This document shows positions 1-7,505 of a stretch of DNA of 17,423 bases, in pieces. The notes under the pieces were generated by a model. The model made no database searches and had not been told where the DNA came from. It saw only the letters and a list, made by a program, of their open reading frames with translations. Source of the DNA: GCA-2689995 sp964529325 (GTDB lineage Bacteria; Fidelibacterota; Marinisomatia; SCGC-AAA003-L08; GCA-2689995); assembly GCA_964529325.1 (NCBI GenBank), contig CAZGWH010000049.1, positions 1-17,423 of the forward strand, written 5' to 3'. The translations under genes were made by a program, and so were the position numbers. Positions within the stretch are counted from its first letter, which is position 1. Each line of letters starts with the position of its first letter.

Positions 1-60
1 CGAATTTAACACGATATTAAAATTCAAATAAAGTCATAATTACAGATGAACAAATCAAAT

Positions 61-75
61 AATGAATTTTTCATT
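61..75 (-). terminator. Weak hairpin at end of receptor gene
   Basis: A six-base-pair hairpin (AATGAA, three-base loop, TTCATT) overlaps the stop codon of the TonB receptor gene. On the minus strand it is followed by a T-rich but interrupted stretch (ATTTGATTTG). It could be a weak intrinsic terminator, but in DNA this AT-rich such a hairpin can arise by chance. The remaining bases to the window edge contain no gene I can recognise. Confidence 0.2.
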
Positions 76-2360
76 TAAAAAAATAATTTGAAATTTAAAA
101 CAATATTTCGACCAGCTTCAGGCATTACTGATTTTAATTTTGATAAATGATTATAAAAATTTTCATTAAAAATATTATTAAATTGAATTGTAATTTTTTG
201 ATTGTTTTTACGGTAGCCTAAAATTAAATCAACTAATAATGAGGATGGCGTATATGTTTCAAATTCTCCAAGTCTATTTTGTGAATGAATCTTAGATAAT
301 CTTAACTTATAATTAACAATTTCTTTATTATATTGTAAAATTACAATATGTTTATCTGGATTTATGTATGATAAAGGTAATCCATTCGTTAAGTTATATC
401 CTCTAACTAAAGAAAAATCATAGGAAGCCATAAATTTATTGTAATTATAGCTTAAATTAAATTCTAAACCTTTAATTATTGATTCAATACCTTTAGTTTG
501 AAATTTATATAACCATCCAGAAGATCCACTACCCCATTCAATAAAATCAGCTCCTGCACATGGATGAGTCTCACCTATTAAAAATTCTTCTTCACATTCT
601 CCAATTTTACTCATTTGATAGTAATAAGGACTATAATTATAAAAAGTGGTTAATGAATAGGTCAATGGATTAGCGTTATATCTAATTGAAGTTTCATTTC
701 CATATATTTTTTCTAAATCCAAATCAGGTTTCCCAATTTCATAAGAATGGGTTCCAAGATGAGGACCATCTGAATAAAGTTCTTCTAATTGGGGTGCTCT
801 CATCGTAGCCATCAACCAACTACCAAATTCAAAATTATCAATATTTTTCTTAATACCAATTGATGATGAGAAATAAATAAAATTTCTATTTACAACTTCA
901 TCACTATCTAAATTTGAAAATGACACATTATTTTTTTGAGGTTGAATTAATAAATATCCCATCCTAAAAGAATATAACAAATCAAAATAATTTATTTTTT
1001 TTTCGTTATATCCATAAAATGAAAGGCCTATTTCATTTGTTTTAGGCGTCCAATAAAACCCTTCTGGTAAAAATTGTTTTAAATTTAATTCAGTACCAAT
1101 TATTGATTGATCTGATTTCAATTCAATTTTTGTATTATGTGTAATTTTTGCCAATCCTACAGTTGGGTTTTCTAAATTATTTTCAATTTCCTTATGCTGG
1201 TAATCAATATAATTATATTTTATATCAAATTGGTTAAAGTTATTTATTGAAATATCTCGATGTAAATTTATTTGAAATGTATTTTTTATTAATTTTATTT
1301 TCACACCATTTATATGTCCTTCTTCGCTAGGAGGAATTCCATAATCTATATTATAATTTTCAAAAGTAAAATTAATATAACTATTTTGTTTATACCTGGT
1401 GTAAATTAATTTAGAATTGGTTGTTTTGGATTGAGTGTTTTCCAATTCTCCTAAAGGACTAGTTTGGTTTTGTGTATTTCTATTATTAAATGATAAGTTT
1501 ATTTGATTATTTTTTATAGGGATATACATAAATACATTTCCAAAAACTCCACTATTAAAAGATGCAAACCCTATATTAATTTTTGAATGAAAATTATCAA
1601 ATTTCACTTTGGGGTCACCACTCATACTTGTATTTATTACACCGCCTATAGCATTTGAACCAAATACTAAGGCTTTTGGTCCTCGTATAATTTCAATTTC
1701 ATTTACCTCTGTCATTTCTAAAGTAATTGCATGGTCAAGAGATGTTTGAGATAAATCACCTATCAAACTCCCTTCTTTTGCAATTAAAAATCGATCTCCT
1801 GAAAATCCTCTTAAAACTGGTTTTGATGTTGCAACTCCAAATGAACTAATACCAATATTGGGTTGATTTATCAATGTTGTAGCAATATTACCATTAAGAT
1901 TTTCATTTAACTTTTGCCCACTCATTGAAATATCAGATATTTGGCTTGTTTTATGTTGATGTGCATGAATGTGGATAGGTTCTAATTCTAGTAATTGAGA
2001 TTTAATCAAAATCTCCCCTAAAATAATTTGGTGAGATAAACATCCTTGGCAAATTTTACTTTTTAACACATCCAACGGTAAAATTAAATCCTTATACCCA
2101 ATCATTTTAATGTTTAGTTCACTATTTTCTTCAAGTTGTTCATTCAACATTAAGTTAAAATAACCTGCTGAATCAGTAGTAGTTCCAAAATGAGAATTAT
2201 CAATGAATATATTGACATCACCAATTGGTTCTTTATTTTGAAAATCTAAAATTATTCCAGAAATATTATAAGTCTGGGAAGACAAACATCCCAGACTTAA
2301 AATTAAATACAGATATATTCTTAAATAATCTCTTAGAATAAATTTAAATTGTTTATTCAT
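75..2360 (-). CDS. ZnuD-like TonB-dependent outer-membrane receptor, probably for zinc
   Basis: Predicted outer-membrane receptor of 761 residues that imports a ligand, probably zinc, using TonB energy. Order of parts: signal peptide (about 1-29), a carboxypeptidase-regulatory-like beta domain (about 32-105), a linker with CxxC (Cys104, Cys107) and a His-rich HIHAHQH motif (His130, 132, 134, 136), a plug domain containing PVLRGFSGDR and IIRGPKAL followed by GGVINT, then a 22-strand-type barrel ending in Phe. By memory it resembles Neisseria ZnuD at several points: GD then a DHAI motif in the plug, DYGIPPSEEGH in the barrel, EELYSDGPHLGTHSYEIG, FETYTPSS, and PEAGRN near the C-terminus. ZnuD's His cluster in an extracellular loop is not seen here; the His motif sits in the periplasmic linker instead. 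The ATG start has no clear ribosome binding site. It is last in a three-gene module with a His/acid-rich lipoprotein and a small His/Cys protein. Zinc is the best guess; copper or another metal is possible. Confidence 0.9.
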   Translation of the reverse strand: MNKQFKFILRDYLRIYLYLILSLGCLSSQTYNISGIILDFQNKEPIGDVNIFIDNSHFGTTTDSAGYFNLMLNEQLEENSELNIKMIGYKDLILPLDVLKSKICQGCLSHQIILGEILIKSQLLELEPIHIHAHQHKTSQISDISMSGQKLNENLNGNIATTLINQPNIGISSFGVATSKPVLRGFSGDRFLIAKEGSLIGDLSQTSLDHAITLEMTEVNEIEIIRGPKALVFGSNAIGGVINTSMSGDPKVKFDNFHSKINIGFASFNSGVFGNVFMYIPIKNNQINLSFNNRNTQNQTSPLGELENTQSKTTNSKLIYTRYKQNSYINFTFENYNIDYGIPPSEEGHINGVKIKLIKNTFQINLHRDISINNFNQFDIKYNYIDYQHKEIENNLENPTVGLAKITHNTKIELKSDQSIIGTELNLKQFLPEGFYWTPKTNEIGLSFYGYNEKKINYFDLLYSFRMGYLLIQPQKNNVSFSNLDSDEVVNRNFIYFSSSIGIKKNIDNFEFGSWLMATMRAPQLEELYSDGPHLGTHSYEIGKPDLDLEKIYGNETSIRYNANPLTYSLTTFYNYSPYYYQMSKIGECEEEFLIGETHPCAGADFIEWGSGSSGWLYKFQTKGIESIIKGLEFNLSYNYNKFMASYDFSLVRGYNLTNGLPLSYINPDKHIVILQYNKEIVNYKLRLSKIHSQNRLGEFETYTPSSLLVDLILGYRKNNQKITIQFNNIFNENFYNHLSKLKSVMPEAGRNIVLNFKLFF

Positions 2361-2377
2361 CAGAAATATTTTTTAAC

Positions 2378-2406
2378 AATATATTCTTAAGATTGAATTT
2401 AATCAA
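2378..2406 (-). promoter_or_regulatory. Candidate promoter of the receptor gene
   Basis: On the minus strand TTGATT (2406-2401) and TATATT (2383-2378) are separated by exactly 17 bases, a good fit to a sigma-70-type promoter. Transcription would start roughly ten bases before the ATG at 2360, giving a short leader without a Shine-Dalgarno sequence. AT-rich DNA produces such matches often, so this is tentative. Confidence 0.35.
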
Positions 2407-2416
2407 TTTGAAGCAT

Positions 2417-2439
2417 AAATTGTACTCGCACTACAATTT
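2417..2439. promoter_or_regulatory. Perfect inverted repeat upstream of the receptor promoter
   Basis: AAATTGTA and TACAATTT form a perfect 8+8 inverted repeat around a 7-base spacer CTCGCAC, just upstream of the candidate -35 box of the receptor gene. No T-run follows it on the minus strand, so it is unlikely to be a terminator. A dimeric regulator (for example a Fur/Zur-family protein) is a natural candidate, but the sequence does not match the known Fur or Zur consensus, so the regulator is unknown. Confidence 0.35.
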
Positions 2440-2467
2440 TTAAAACATAATTGACTACGACATAAAA

Positions 2468-2953
2468 TCATTGTTGAACCATAACAGGTATATTATTGAT
2501 TGAAGTATAATCAGCATGATCACCATGCATCAATACCAATTTGAAACTGGTTGTACCTTCACTTACTCCAATAACATGAATCACCATTTCACCATGCTCC
2601 TCCTCAGGAGAATCATGATGCTCAACTTCAATAATTGCAATTGAAGGATCATTTTCGGATATCGTTAAATCATCCTCTTCATCTCCTTCATCTTCTTCAT
2701 GTTCAATTTCATCACCATTATGATTAAGAAAATGAACACTAAGTTCAAGAGTATCTCCAATACCTATTGTAATGGAGCCTGTGATTGCACCTTCAAATTC
2801 CCTGTATATCTCATTACCTATTTCATTTTCTAAAATAAATCCATCTGCATCAGTATGCTCTACAATTGAAGTTGGGTTACTATCATCACAAGATATTGCA
2901 AATAAACCAATAAAAATACATAAAATTGAACCCTTTAGTTTTAAACTAAACAT
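2468..2953 (-). CDS. His- and acid-rich lipoprotein of the receptor module
   Basis: Exported lipoprotein of 161 residues. The signal peptide ends in a lipobox-like AISC with the lipidated Cys at 22, followed by Asp-Asp, similar to the acidic surface-export signal of Bacteroidota lipoproteins. The mature part looks like one Ig-like beta domain ending in VMV. It is strikingly rich in His, Asp and Glu: an acidic stretch at about 82-95, HH at 112-113, and a HGDHADY motif at 143-149. These are good candidates for binding zinc or another divalent metal. The ATG has a clear AGGAGA ribosome binding site (2962-2967). Its place between a small His/Cys protein and a ZnuD-like receptor suggests a surface or periplasmic metal-capture partner. 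I do not know a named family; I have a vague memory of similar 'HGDHADF' proteins beside TonB receptors in other phyla, which needs a search. The metal role is inferred from composition and context. Confidence 0.8.
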   Translation of the reverse strand: MFSLKLKGSILCIFIGLFAISCDDSNPTSIVEHTDADGFILENEIGNEIYREFEGAITGSITIGIGDTLELSVHFLNHNGDEIEHEEDEGDEEDDLTISENDPSIAIIEVEHHDSPEEEHGEMVIHVIGVSEGTTSFKLVLMHGDHADYTSINNIPVMVQQ

Positions 2954-2972
2954 TAAAAAATTCTCCTATAAA

Positions 2973-3002
2973 ATATTAATTGTAAATTAGATATAATTTC
3001 AA
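2973..3002 (-). promoter_or_regulatory. Candidate promoter of the lipoprotein gene
   Basis: On the minus strand TTGAAA (3002-2997) and TAATAT (2978-2973) lie 18 bases apart, with the AGGAGA ribosome binding site just downstream. An inverted repeat overlaps the -35 box, so a repressor bound there could block transcription. Confidence 0.35.
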
Positions 3003-3010
3003 TCTAATTT
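2984..3010. promoter_or_regulatory. Inverted repeat overlapping the lipoprotein promoter
   Basis: AAATTAGA and TCTAATTT form a perfect 8+8 inverted repeat with an 11-base spacer. It covers the candidate -35 box and part of the spacer of the lipoprotein promoter. The half-sites share the pattern AAATTnnA with the repeat upstream of the receptor gene, but the spacing differs (11 versus 7). It may be an operator; chance in AT-rich DNA is a real alternative. Confidence 0.25.
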
Positions 3011-3035
3011 GAAAAAAGTTAGTTTATAAATATAA

Positions 3036-3308
3036 TTAGAAGGTTGGCGGGGCTCGGGAGGGATATTTATTTTGAATATTAATTATAATAAAGTTACAAT
3101 ACTCATAATCAAATAAATTAAAATAATTATTTATCAAAATGATTGAGCAATCATCAATTATATAAATATTATTATCTAAGTTTATGCACTCTATACATTC
3201 ATCAAATTCTTCTAAGTGATTGTGATTGTTTAAATAATGTATATTTGATAATAAAATATTCCCAAAAAGAATAAAGATAAAATTATATAATATTAAATAT
3301 TTTTTCAC
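3036..3308 (-). CDS. Small exported His/Cys protein ending in SRAPPTF
   Basis: Small protein of 90 residues beginning with GTG, 29 bases after the glmS stop and probably co-transcribed with it. An N-terminal hydrophobic segment (about 4-20) looks like a signal peptide or anchor. It is followed by a metal-ligand-like cluster: His24, His29, His31, Cys38 and Cys41 (CIEC), with further Cys at 54 and later. The C-terminus is YPSRAPPTF. This layout (signal, His cluster, CxxC, C-terminal RAPP) resembles small proteins of the DUF2946 type found near metal genes, although that assignment is from memory. The last codons are unusually GC-rich for this genome. Its location directly before a His-rich lipoprotein and a ZnuD-like receptor suggests a role in metal handling. 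The mature part is very rich in Ile, Asn and Asp. Function is not established. Confidence 0.65.
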   Translation of the reverse strand: MKKYLILYNFIFILFGNILLSNIHYLNNHNHLEEFDECIECINLDNNIYIIDDCSIILINNYFNLFDYEYCNFIIINIQNKYPSRAPPTF

Positions 3309-3337
3309 TTCTTAAATATATGAAACTTCTTTTATAG

Positions 3338-5173
3338 TTATTCCACTGTGACTGATTTAGCCAAGTTTCGAGGTTGATCTACATTGCACCCTTTATTTTT
3401 CGCAATATAGTAAGCAAGAATTTGTAAGGGTATAGTCGTTAAAATAGGTAAAATACAATGGTGTATTTCAGGTACTTTTATAACAAACTTAGAAATTTCA
3501 TGCAGTTCTTCTCTATCAAATGAAGTAATTATAATCACTTTACCACCTCTAGAAGTCACTTCTTTAATATTTGATAATATTTTTTCATAACCTTTTTTAG
3601 TAACAATAAATACCACTGGCATATTTTCATCAATTAAAGCAATTGGTCCATGTTTCATTTCGGCAGCGGGGTAACCTTCTGCATGAATATATGAAATTTC
3701 TTTTAATTTTAACGCTCCTTCTAAAGCCACAGGGAATTGATATCCTCTTCCTAAATAAAGAAAGTTTTCTGCATCTATAAAATGTTTAGCAATTTCCTGT
3801 ATTTCATCTGTATTCTTTAAAATTTCATTTACCTTTTGAGGTAATAATTCAAGATCATTAATTAAATGTGAAACTTCCTTAATATTTTGGTCTTTTACCT
3901 GTGCCATTAAAATAGCAATTAAATTAAGAACAGTCACTTGAGAAGTAAATGCTTTAGTCGAAGCAACACCAATTTCTGGCCCCGCATGAATATATACACC
4001 GCAATCAGTTTCTCTCGCAATTGAGCTTCCCACCGTATTTACAATTCCAACTGTAAGTGCACCTAAGCTTTTAGCTTTTTTTATCGCTGCTATTGTGTCA
4101 GCAGTTTCTCCGGATTGACTAATTGCAAAAATTACTGTATCTGGTCCAATAACAGTTTCTCTATATCTAAATTCAGATGCATATTCTACATTTACCGGCA
4201 TTCTAACAAGCTCTTCGATGACATAGCTACCAATGAGACCTGCATGCCAAGAAGTCCCGCAAGCAGTGATTATAATTCGTTTTGCATTCAATATATCATG
4301 TAGATAATCTTGTAATCCACCCAGTTTAATTTTACCTTCATTTTTAATGATTCGGCCACGCATAGATTCTGCAATTGATGTCGGTTGTTCATGTATTTCT
4401 TTTAACATGAAATGGTCATATCCACTTTTTTCAATTTGGTCTAATGAATATTTAATTTCATTAATCACTTTTAAAACTTCAATATTTTCATCAATATTTT
4501 TAACTGTAAAATTATCTTTATCACATATAAGTAATTCACCATCATCAAGATAAATAATTTTTCTTGTATAATTAATTATGGGTGAGGTATCAGACGCGAT
4601 AATAAATTCATTTACTCCTACGCCGAATACAAGAGGGCTTCCTTTTTTTGCTGCGACCATTTTATCAGGCTCATCTGCACATAAAACCACAATTCCATAG
4701 GCTCCAACAACCTCAGATAATGCTGAACGAACGGCTTCTTCAAAACTAATATTTTCTCTATTATAAATATATCCAATTAATTGAACAAGAACTTCAGTAT
4801 CTGTTTCCGATTTACATTCTATTCCATTTTTTGATAATAATTTCTGAATAGATAAATAATTTTCAATAATCCCATTATGTACAAGTGTAAATTTCCCTGA
4901 ATTATCTTTATGTGGGTGTGCATTTAAATTATTTGGGACACCATGTGTTGCCCATCGAGTATGCCCTATACCCACTTGAGATTGAGGAAAATTTTCCTGT
5001 TGACATGCTTTGATTAAGTCAGCAACTTTGCCAGCAGTTTTAACTTGTTGAATACCTTTATTTTGAACTGCGATACCTGCAGAATCATAACCACGATATT
5101 CTAATCGAGTTAACCCATTTAATATAACCTCATTTGAATTTTTCTCACCTATATATCCAACAATTCCACACAT
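3338..5173 (-). CDS. glmS: Glutamine--fructose-6-phosphate aminotransferase
   Basis: Cytosolic enzyme converting fructose-6-phosphate and glutamine to glucosamine-6-phosphate and glutamate, the first step toward UDP-GlcNAc for peptidoglycan and lipopolysaccharide. The 611 residues match the family's usual length (about 609). The N-terminal glutaminase domain begins MCGIVGYIG with nucleophile Cys2 and contains HTRWATHG and HNGIIENY. Two SIS sugar-isomerase domains follow: the first has ACGTSWHA (Cys305) and SQSGETADT, the second has LGRGYQFPVALEGALKLKE and EMKHGPIALI. The protein ends with the typical DQPRNLAKSVTVE. The ATG is preceded by AGGAGA at good spacing and lies 9 bases after the accD stop. 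No glmS ribozyme-like leader is possible in that short gap. Identification is secure. Confidence 0.98.
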   Translation of the reverse strand: MCGIVGYIGEKNSNEVILNGLTRLEYRGYDSAGIAVQNKGIQQVKTAGKVADLIKACQQENFPQSQVGIGHTRWATHGVPNNLNAHPHKDNSGKFTLVHNGIIENYLSIQKLLSKNGIECKSETDTEVLVQLIGYIYNRENISFEEAVRSALSEVVGAYGIVVLCADEPDKMVAAKKGSPLVFGVGVNEFIIASDTSPIINYTRKIIYLDDGELLICDKDNFTVKNIDENIEVLKVINEIKYSLDQIEKSGYDHFMLKEIHEQPTSIAESMRGRIIKNEGKIKLGGLQDYLHDILNAKRIIITACGTSWHAGLIGSYVIEELVRMPVNVEYASEFRYRETVIGPDTVIFAISQSGETADTIAAIKKAKSLGALTVGIVNTVGSSIARETDCGVYIHAGPEIGVASTKAFTSQVTVLNLIAILMAQVKDQNIKEVSHLINDLELLPQKVNEILKNTDEIQEIAKHFIDAENFLYLGRGYQFPVALEGALKLKEISYIHAEGYPAAEMKHGPIALIDENMPVVFIVTKKGYEKILSNIKEVTSRGGKVIIITSFDREELHEISKFVIKVPEIHHCILPILTTIPLQILAYYIAKNKGCNVDQPRNLAKSVTVE

Positions 5174-5182
5174 AAATATCTC

Positions 5183-6031
5183 CTAATTTTTATCAGTAAA
5201 AAACTTAATAAAAAATGATAATTTTTGTTTTAAATCTTTTCGATGAACTATATGATCAATAAAACCTTTATCCAACAAAAATTCAGATCGTTGAAAACCT
5301 TCAGGCAAATCTTCACCAATTGTTTGCTTTATGACTCTTGCACCAGCGAATCCAATAAGTGCATTTGGCTCAGCTAGAATAATATCTCCAAGCATTGCAA
5401 AACTTGCAGTTGTTCCTCCAGTAGTTGGGTCAGTTAAAAGTGTAATATACAATCCGCCTTCATTTGCATACTGTGCAAGTTTTGCACTTGTTTTTGCCAT
5501 TTGCATCAAACTCAATGCACCTTCTTGCATTCGTGCACCTCCCGATGAAGTTATAATAATTAAAGATCTTTTTTCTTTTCGGGCAACATTAATTGCTCTG
5601 CTAATTCGCTCTCCCACGACTGAACCCATACTACCACCGATATAAGAAAAATCCATAATACAAACCACTACAGGTAATTCATTTATTTCGCCTTTTATTG
5701 ACTTTACAGCCTCAGTTAATCCCGTTTTTTCTTCAGAAGTTTTAATTTGTTCTTTATAACTTTTAGATGCATTAAACTCTAGCGGGTCTAATGGTTTTAT
5801 ATTTGCACCAATTTCTTCAATATGAGAATCACCAAAAAGTAATTGAATATAATGCTTACTTTTCATTCTAAAATGATGTGAACAGCTCGTGCAAACATGA
5901 TTATTCTGTTCTAATTGTTTATGAAATAAAACAGCTCTGCATTTTGGGCATTTTATCCATGTTCCCTCTGCAATTTCTCTTTTATCATAAGTGATAATTT
6001 TTTCTGCTGATCGTCTAAACCATTCAGCCAT
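5183..6031 (-). CDS. accD: Acetyl-CoA carboxylase carboxyltransferase subunit beta
   Basis: Beta subunit of the carboxyltransferase that, with AccA, moves the carboxyl group from carboxybiotin to acetyl-CoA to make malonyl-CoA for fatty acid synthesis. The 282-residue protein has the AccD zinc ribbon near the N-terminus (Cys28, Cys31, Cys47, Cys50) and then the crotonase-like fold, with SSGGARMQEGALSLMQMAKT and DPTTGGTTASFAMLGDI, both typical of the family, and GFAGARVIKQT. Slightly shorter than E. coli AccD (304). The ATG overlaps the end of rimI by 8 bases and has GGAG upstream, so translation is probably coupled. accA is not in this window. Confidence 0.97.
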   Translation of the reverse strand: MAEWFRRSAEKIITYDKREIAEGTWIKCPKCRAVLFHKQLEQNNHVCTSCSHHFRMKSKHYIQLLFGDSHIEEIGANIKPLDPLEFNASKSYKEQIKTSEEKTGLTEAVKSIKGEINELPVVVCIMDFSYIGGSMGSVVGERISRAINVARKEKRSLIIITSSGGARMQEGALSLMQMAKTSAKLAQYANEGGLYITLLTDPTTGGTTASFAMLGDIILAEPNALIGFAGARVIKQTIGEDLPEGFQRSEFLLDKGFIDHIVHRKDLKQKLSFFIKFFTDKN

Positions 6032-6461
6032 TATTTATCTCCAAAGTATATAAAATCGCATGCTTACCTTTTGTATAATAATCTTTTCTTTTCCCAACAG
6101 ATTCAAAACCGTTCTTTTCATATAGACGAATTGCAGACTCATTATCGTGCATAACTTCTAAAAAAATTAAACTTCCCTTTTTTGATTTTACAAATTCAAT
6201 TACATGGTTTAATAATTTAACCCCCAAACCTCTTCTTTGGAATTTTTTATTAATTGCAATATTATTCAAATGGAATTCATCTTCAATCATCCATCCAAAA
6301 ATAAACCCAATCACTTTATTATTTTCACATAGAACCCAGCTTTTAGATACAGGTATTTTTTCTAACTCTTCTTCAAAGTGTACTTCTGACCATGGTTGAT
6401 CAAACAATTCTCGTTCAATTTTTAAAATATCATTAAGATGACTACGATTTGCGATTTGAAT
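6024..6461 (-). CDS. rimI: RimI-type N-acetyltransferase with apparent ATT start
   Basis: GNAT-family acetyltransferase that in E. coli acetylates the N-terminus of ribosomal protein S18; it uses acetyl-CoA. The family signature is clear: PWSEVHF, NNIAINKKFQRRGLG (acetyl-CoA loop Q-R-R-G-L-G), LEVMHDNESAIRLYEKNGF and KDYY. The first canonical start is TTG at 6407, which would give 127 residues and remove the first strand of the fold. Reading upstream in frame gives IQIANRSHLNDILKIEREL, a convincing RimI N-terminus, with no ATG, GTG or TTG before the in-frame stop at 6480-6482. An ATT at 6461-6459 would give 145 residues, matching E. coli RimI (148); an ACG at 6467 is the other candidate. I chose ATT. 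It follows tsaB by 10 bases and overlaps accD. The gene order tsaE-tsaB-rimI is common in bacteria. Confidence 0.88.
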   Translation of the reverse strand: MQIANRSHLNDILKIERELFDQPWSEVHFEEELEKIPVSKSWVLCENNKVIGFIFGWMIEDEFHLNNIAINKKFQRRGLGVKLLNHVIEFVKSKKGSLIFLEVMHDNESAIRLYEKNGFESVGKRKDYYTKGKHAILYTLEINNG

Positions 6462-6471
6462 TTCCGTAAGC

Positions 6472-7086
6472 TTACTTCCCTATGTTAAATTCTGAATAAT
6501 ATTCTGGAGAAATTTCATCTAAGTTTTGCTTTATTAATTTATTCCAATTACTTTGAAAATAATGACCTATATAATTTACAGATGGATATACATATTCAGC
6601 ATTATTTATTAGCCTTTTATTTTCGGGGAAATTTACACAAATTAAAGGTTCATTATAATTTCCCTTTAAAGCAACCTGTTTAATTTGAGATTTATTATGT
6701 GGAGATATTTTTTTTTCATACACAACTCCAGCATGTGAATACATCAAAATAGTATAATTATCATTTCGATTTAAATTAAAAATTATACTTTCAATTGTAT
6801 TAATCGGAAATAATTGAATTTGTGCTCCAAATGCTAATCCCTTTGCAAGGCTCATTCCTATTCTTAATCCAGTATAAGAACCTGGTCCCGAAGAAATAGC
6901 AATTGAATCAATTTCATTAATTGTTAAGTTGCAATTTTCTAATGTTTGATTAATAAATTCAGGTAATTTTTCAGAATGAATACGATTTCCAATTTCTTCA
7001 TTAATAATTGGTGAATTATCATTTTGCCAAATTCCAACCCCACAAGCAGATCCAGAAGTTTCTATTGCTAATACATTTCCAATCAC
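6472..7086 (-). CDS. tsaB: tRNA t6A synthesis protein TsaB
   Basis: Non-catalytic partner that dimerises with TsaD in the complex making N6-threonylcarbamoyladenosine at position 37 of tRNAs decoding ANN codons. The 204-residue protein has the ASKHA-fold N-terminus MIGNVLAIETSG and the hallmark SSGPGSYTGLRIG (66-77), followed by AKGLAFG. It is a little shorter than E. coli TsaB (231), as is common outside Gammaproteobacteria. It starts with GTG, overlapping the TGA stop of tsaE as GTGA, which indicates translational coupling. tsaD is not in this window. Confidence 0.96.
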   Translation of the reverse strand: MIGNVLAIETSGSACGVGIWQNDNSPIINEEIGNRIHSEKLPEFINQTLENCNLTINEIDSIAISSGPGSYTGLRIGMSLAKGLAFGAQIQLFPINTIESIIFNLNRNDNYTILMYSHAGVVYEKKISPHNKSQIKQVALKGNYNEPLICVNFPENKRLINNAEYVYPSVNYIGHYFQSNWNKLIKQNLDEISPEYYSEFNIGK

Positions 7087-7505
7087 GAAAGCGTAATTTC
7101 TCTCTTATTTTCTGAAATATGAGAAAAATTTATTTCAATTAATTCTTTAGGGAGTAATGGTTTTATTAATTCTGCCCATTCAATAAATACAATTGAGTTG
7201 CTTTCAAAATATTCATGAATACCTAAACCAATCCATCTATTTAAATCGCTCTCTCGATAGCAATCAATATGAATTATTTTAGGAGTTGAATCATATTCAT
7301 TTACAAGTGTAAAAGTAGGTGAAGTAACATCACCCATAAATCCCAATCCTTTTAATACACCTTTCATAAATGTTGTCTTTCCAGACGCAAGTTCTCCTTT
7401 AATCGATATTATGTCTCCAATTTCAAGTTTAGAGGATAATGATTCGCCTAATTTAATTGTCTCTTCTGTTGAATGCGTAATTGCACCATTCCAATTTTTA
7501 TGCAT
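7083..7505 (-). CDS. tsaE: tRNA t6A synthesis ATPase TsaE
   Basis: Small P-loop ATPase that binds the TsaB-TsaD dimer and is needed for repeated rounds of t6A formation. The 140 residues show Walker A GELASGKT (37-44), then TSPTFTLVNEY, IIHIDCYR and VFIEWAE, all typical of TsaE. Length is normal (E. coli 153). The ATG overlaps the stop of the upstream porX-like gene by one base (TAATG), and the gene overlaps tsaB by four bases, so the three are very likely one operon. Confidence 0.97.
   Translation of the reverse strand: MHKNWNGAITHSTEETIKLGESLSSKLEIGDIISIKGELASGKTTFMKGVLKGLGFMGDVTSPTFTLVNEYDSTPKIIHIDCYRESDLNRWIGLGIHEYFESNSIVFIEWAELIKPLLPKELIEINFSHISENKREITLS

Noticed and set aside
2772..2990. 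Plus-strand frame of 72 codons across the lipoprotein start
   Set aside because: Overlaps the lipoprotein, its ribosome binding site and its candidate promoter; no protein feature supports it.
5331..5645. Plus-strand reading frame of 104 codons
   Set aside because: It lies entirely antisense to accD, whose motifs are beyond doubt; the translation shows no domain.
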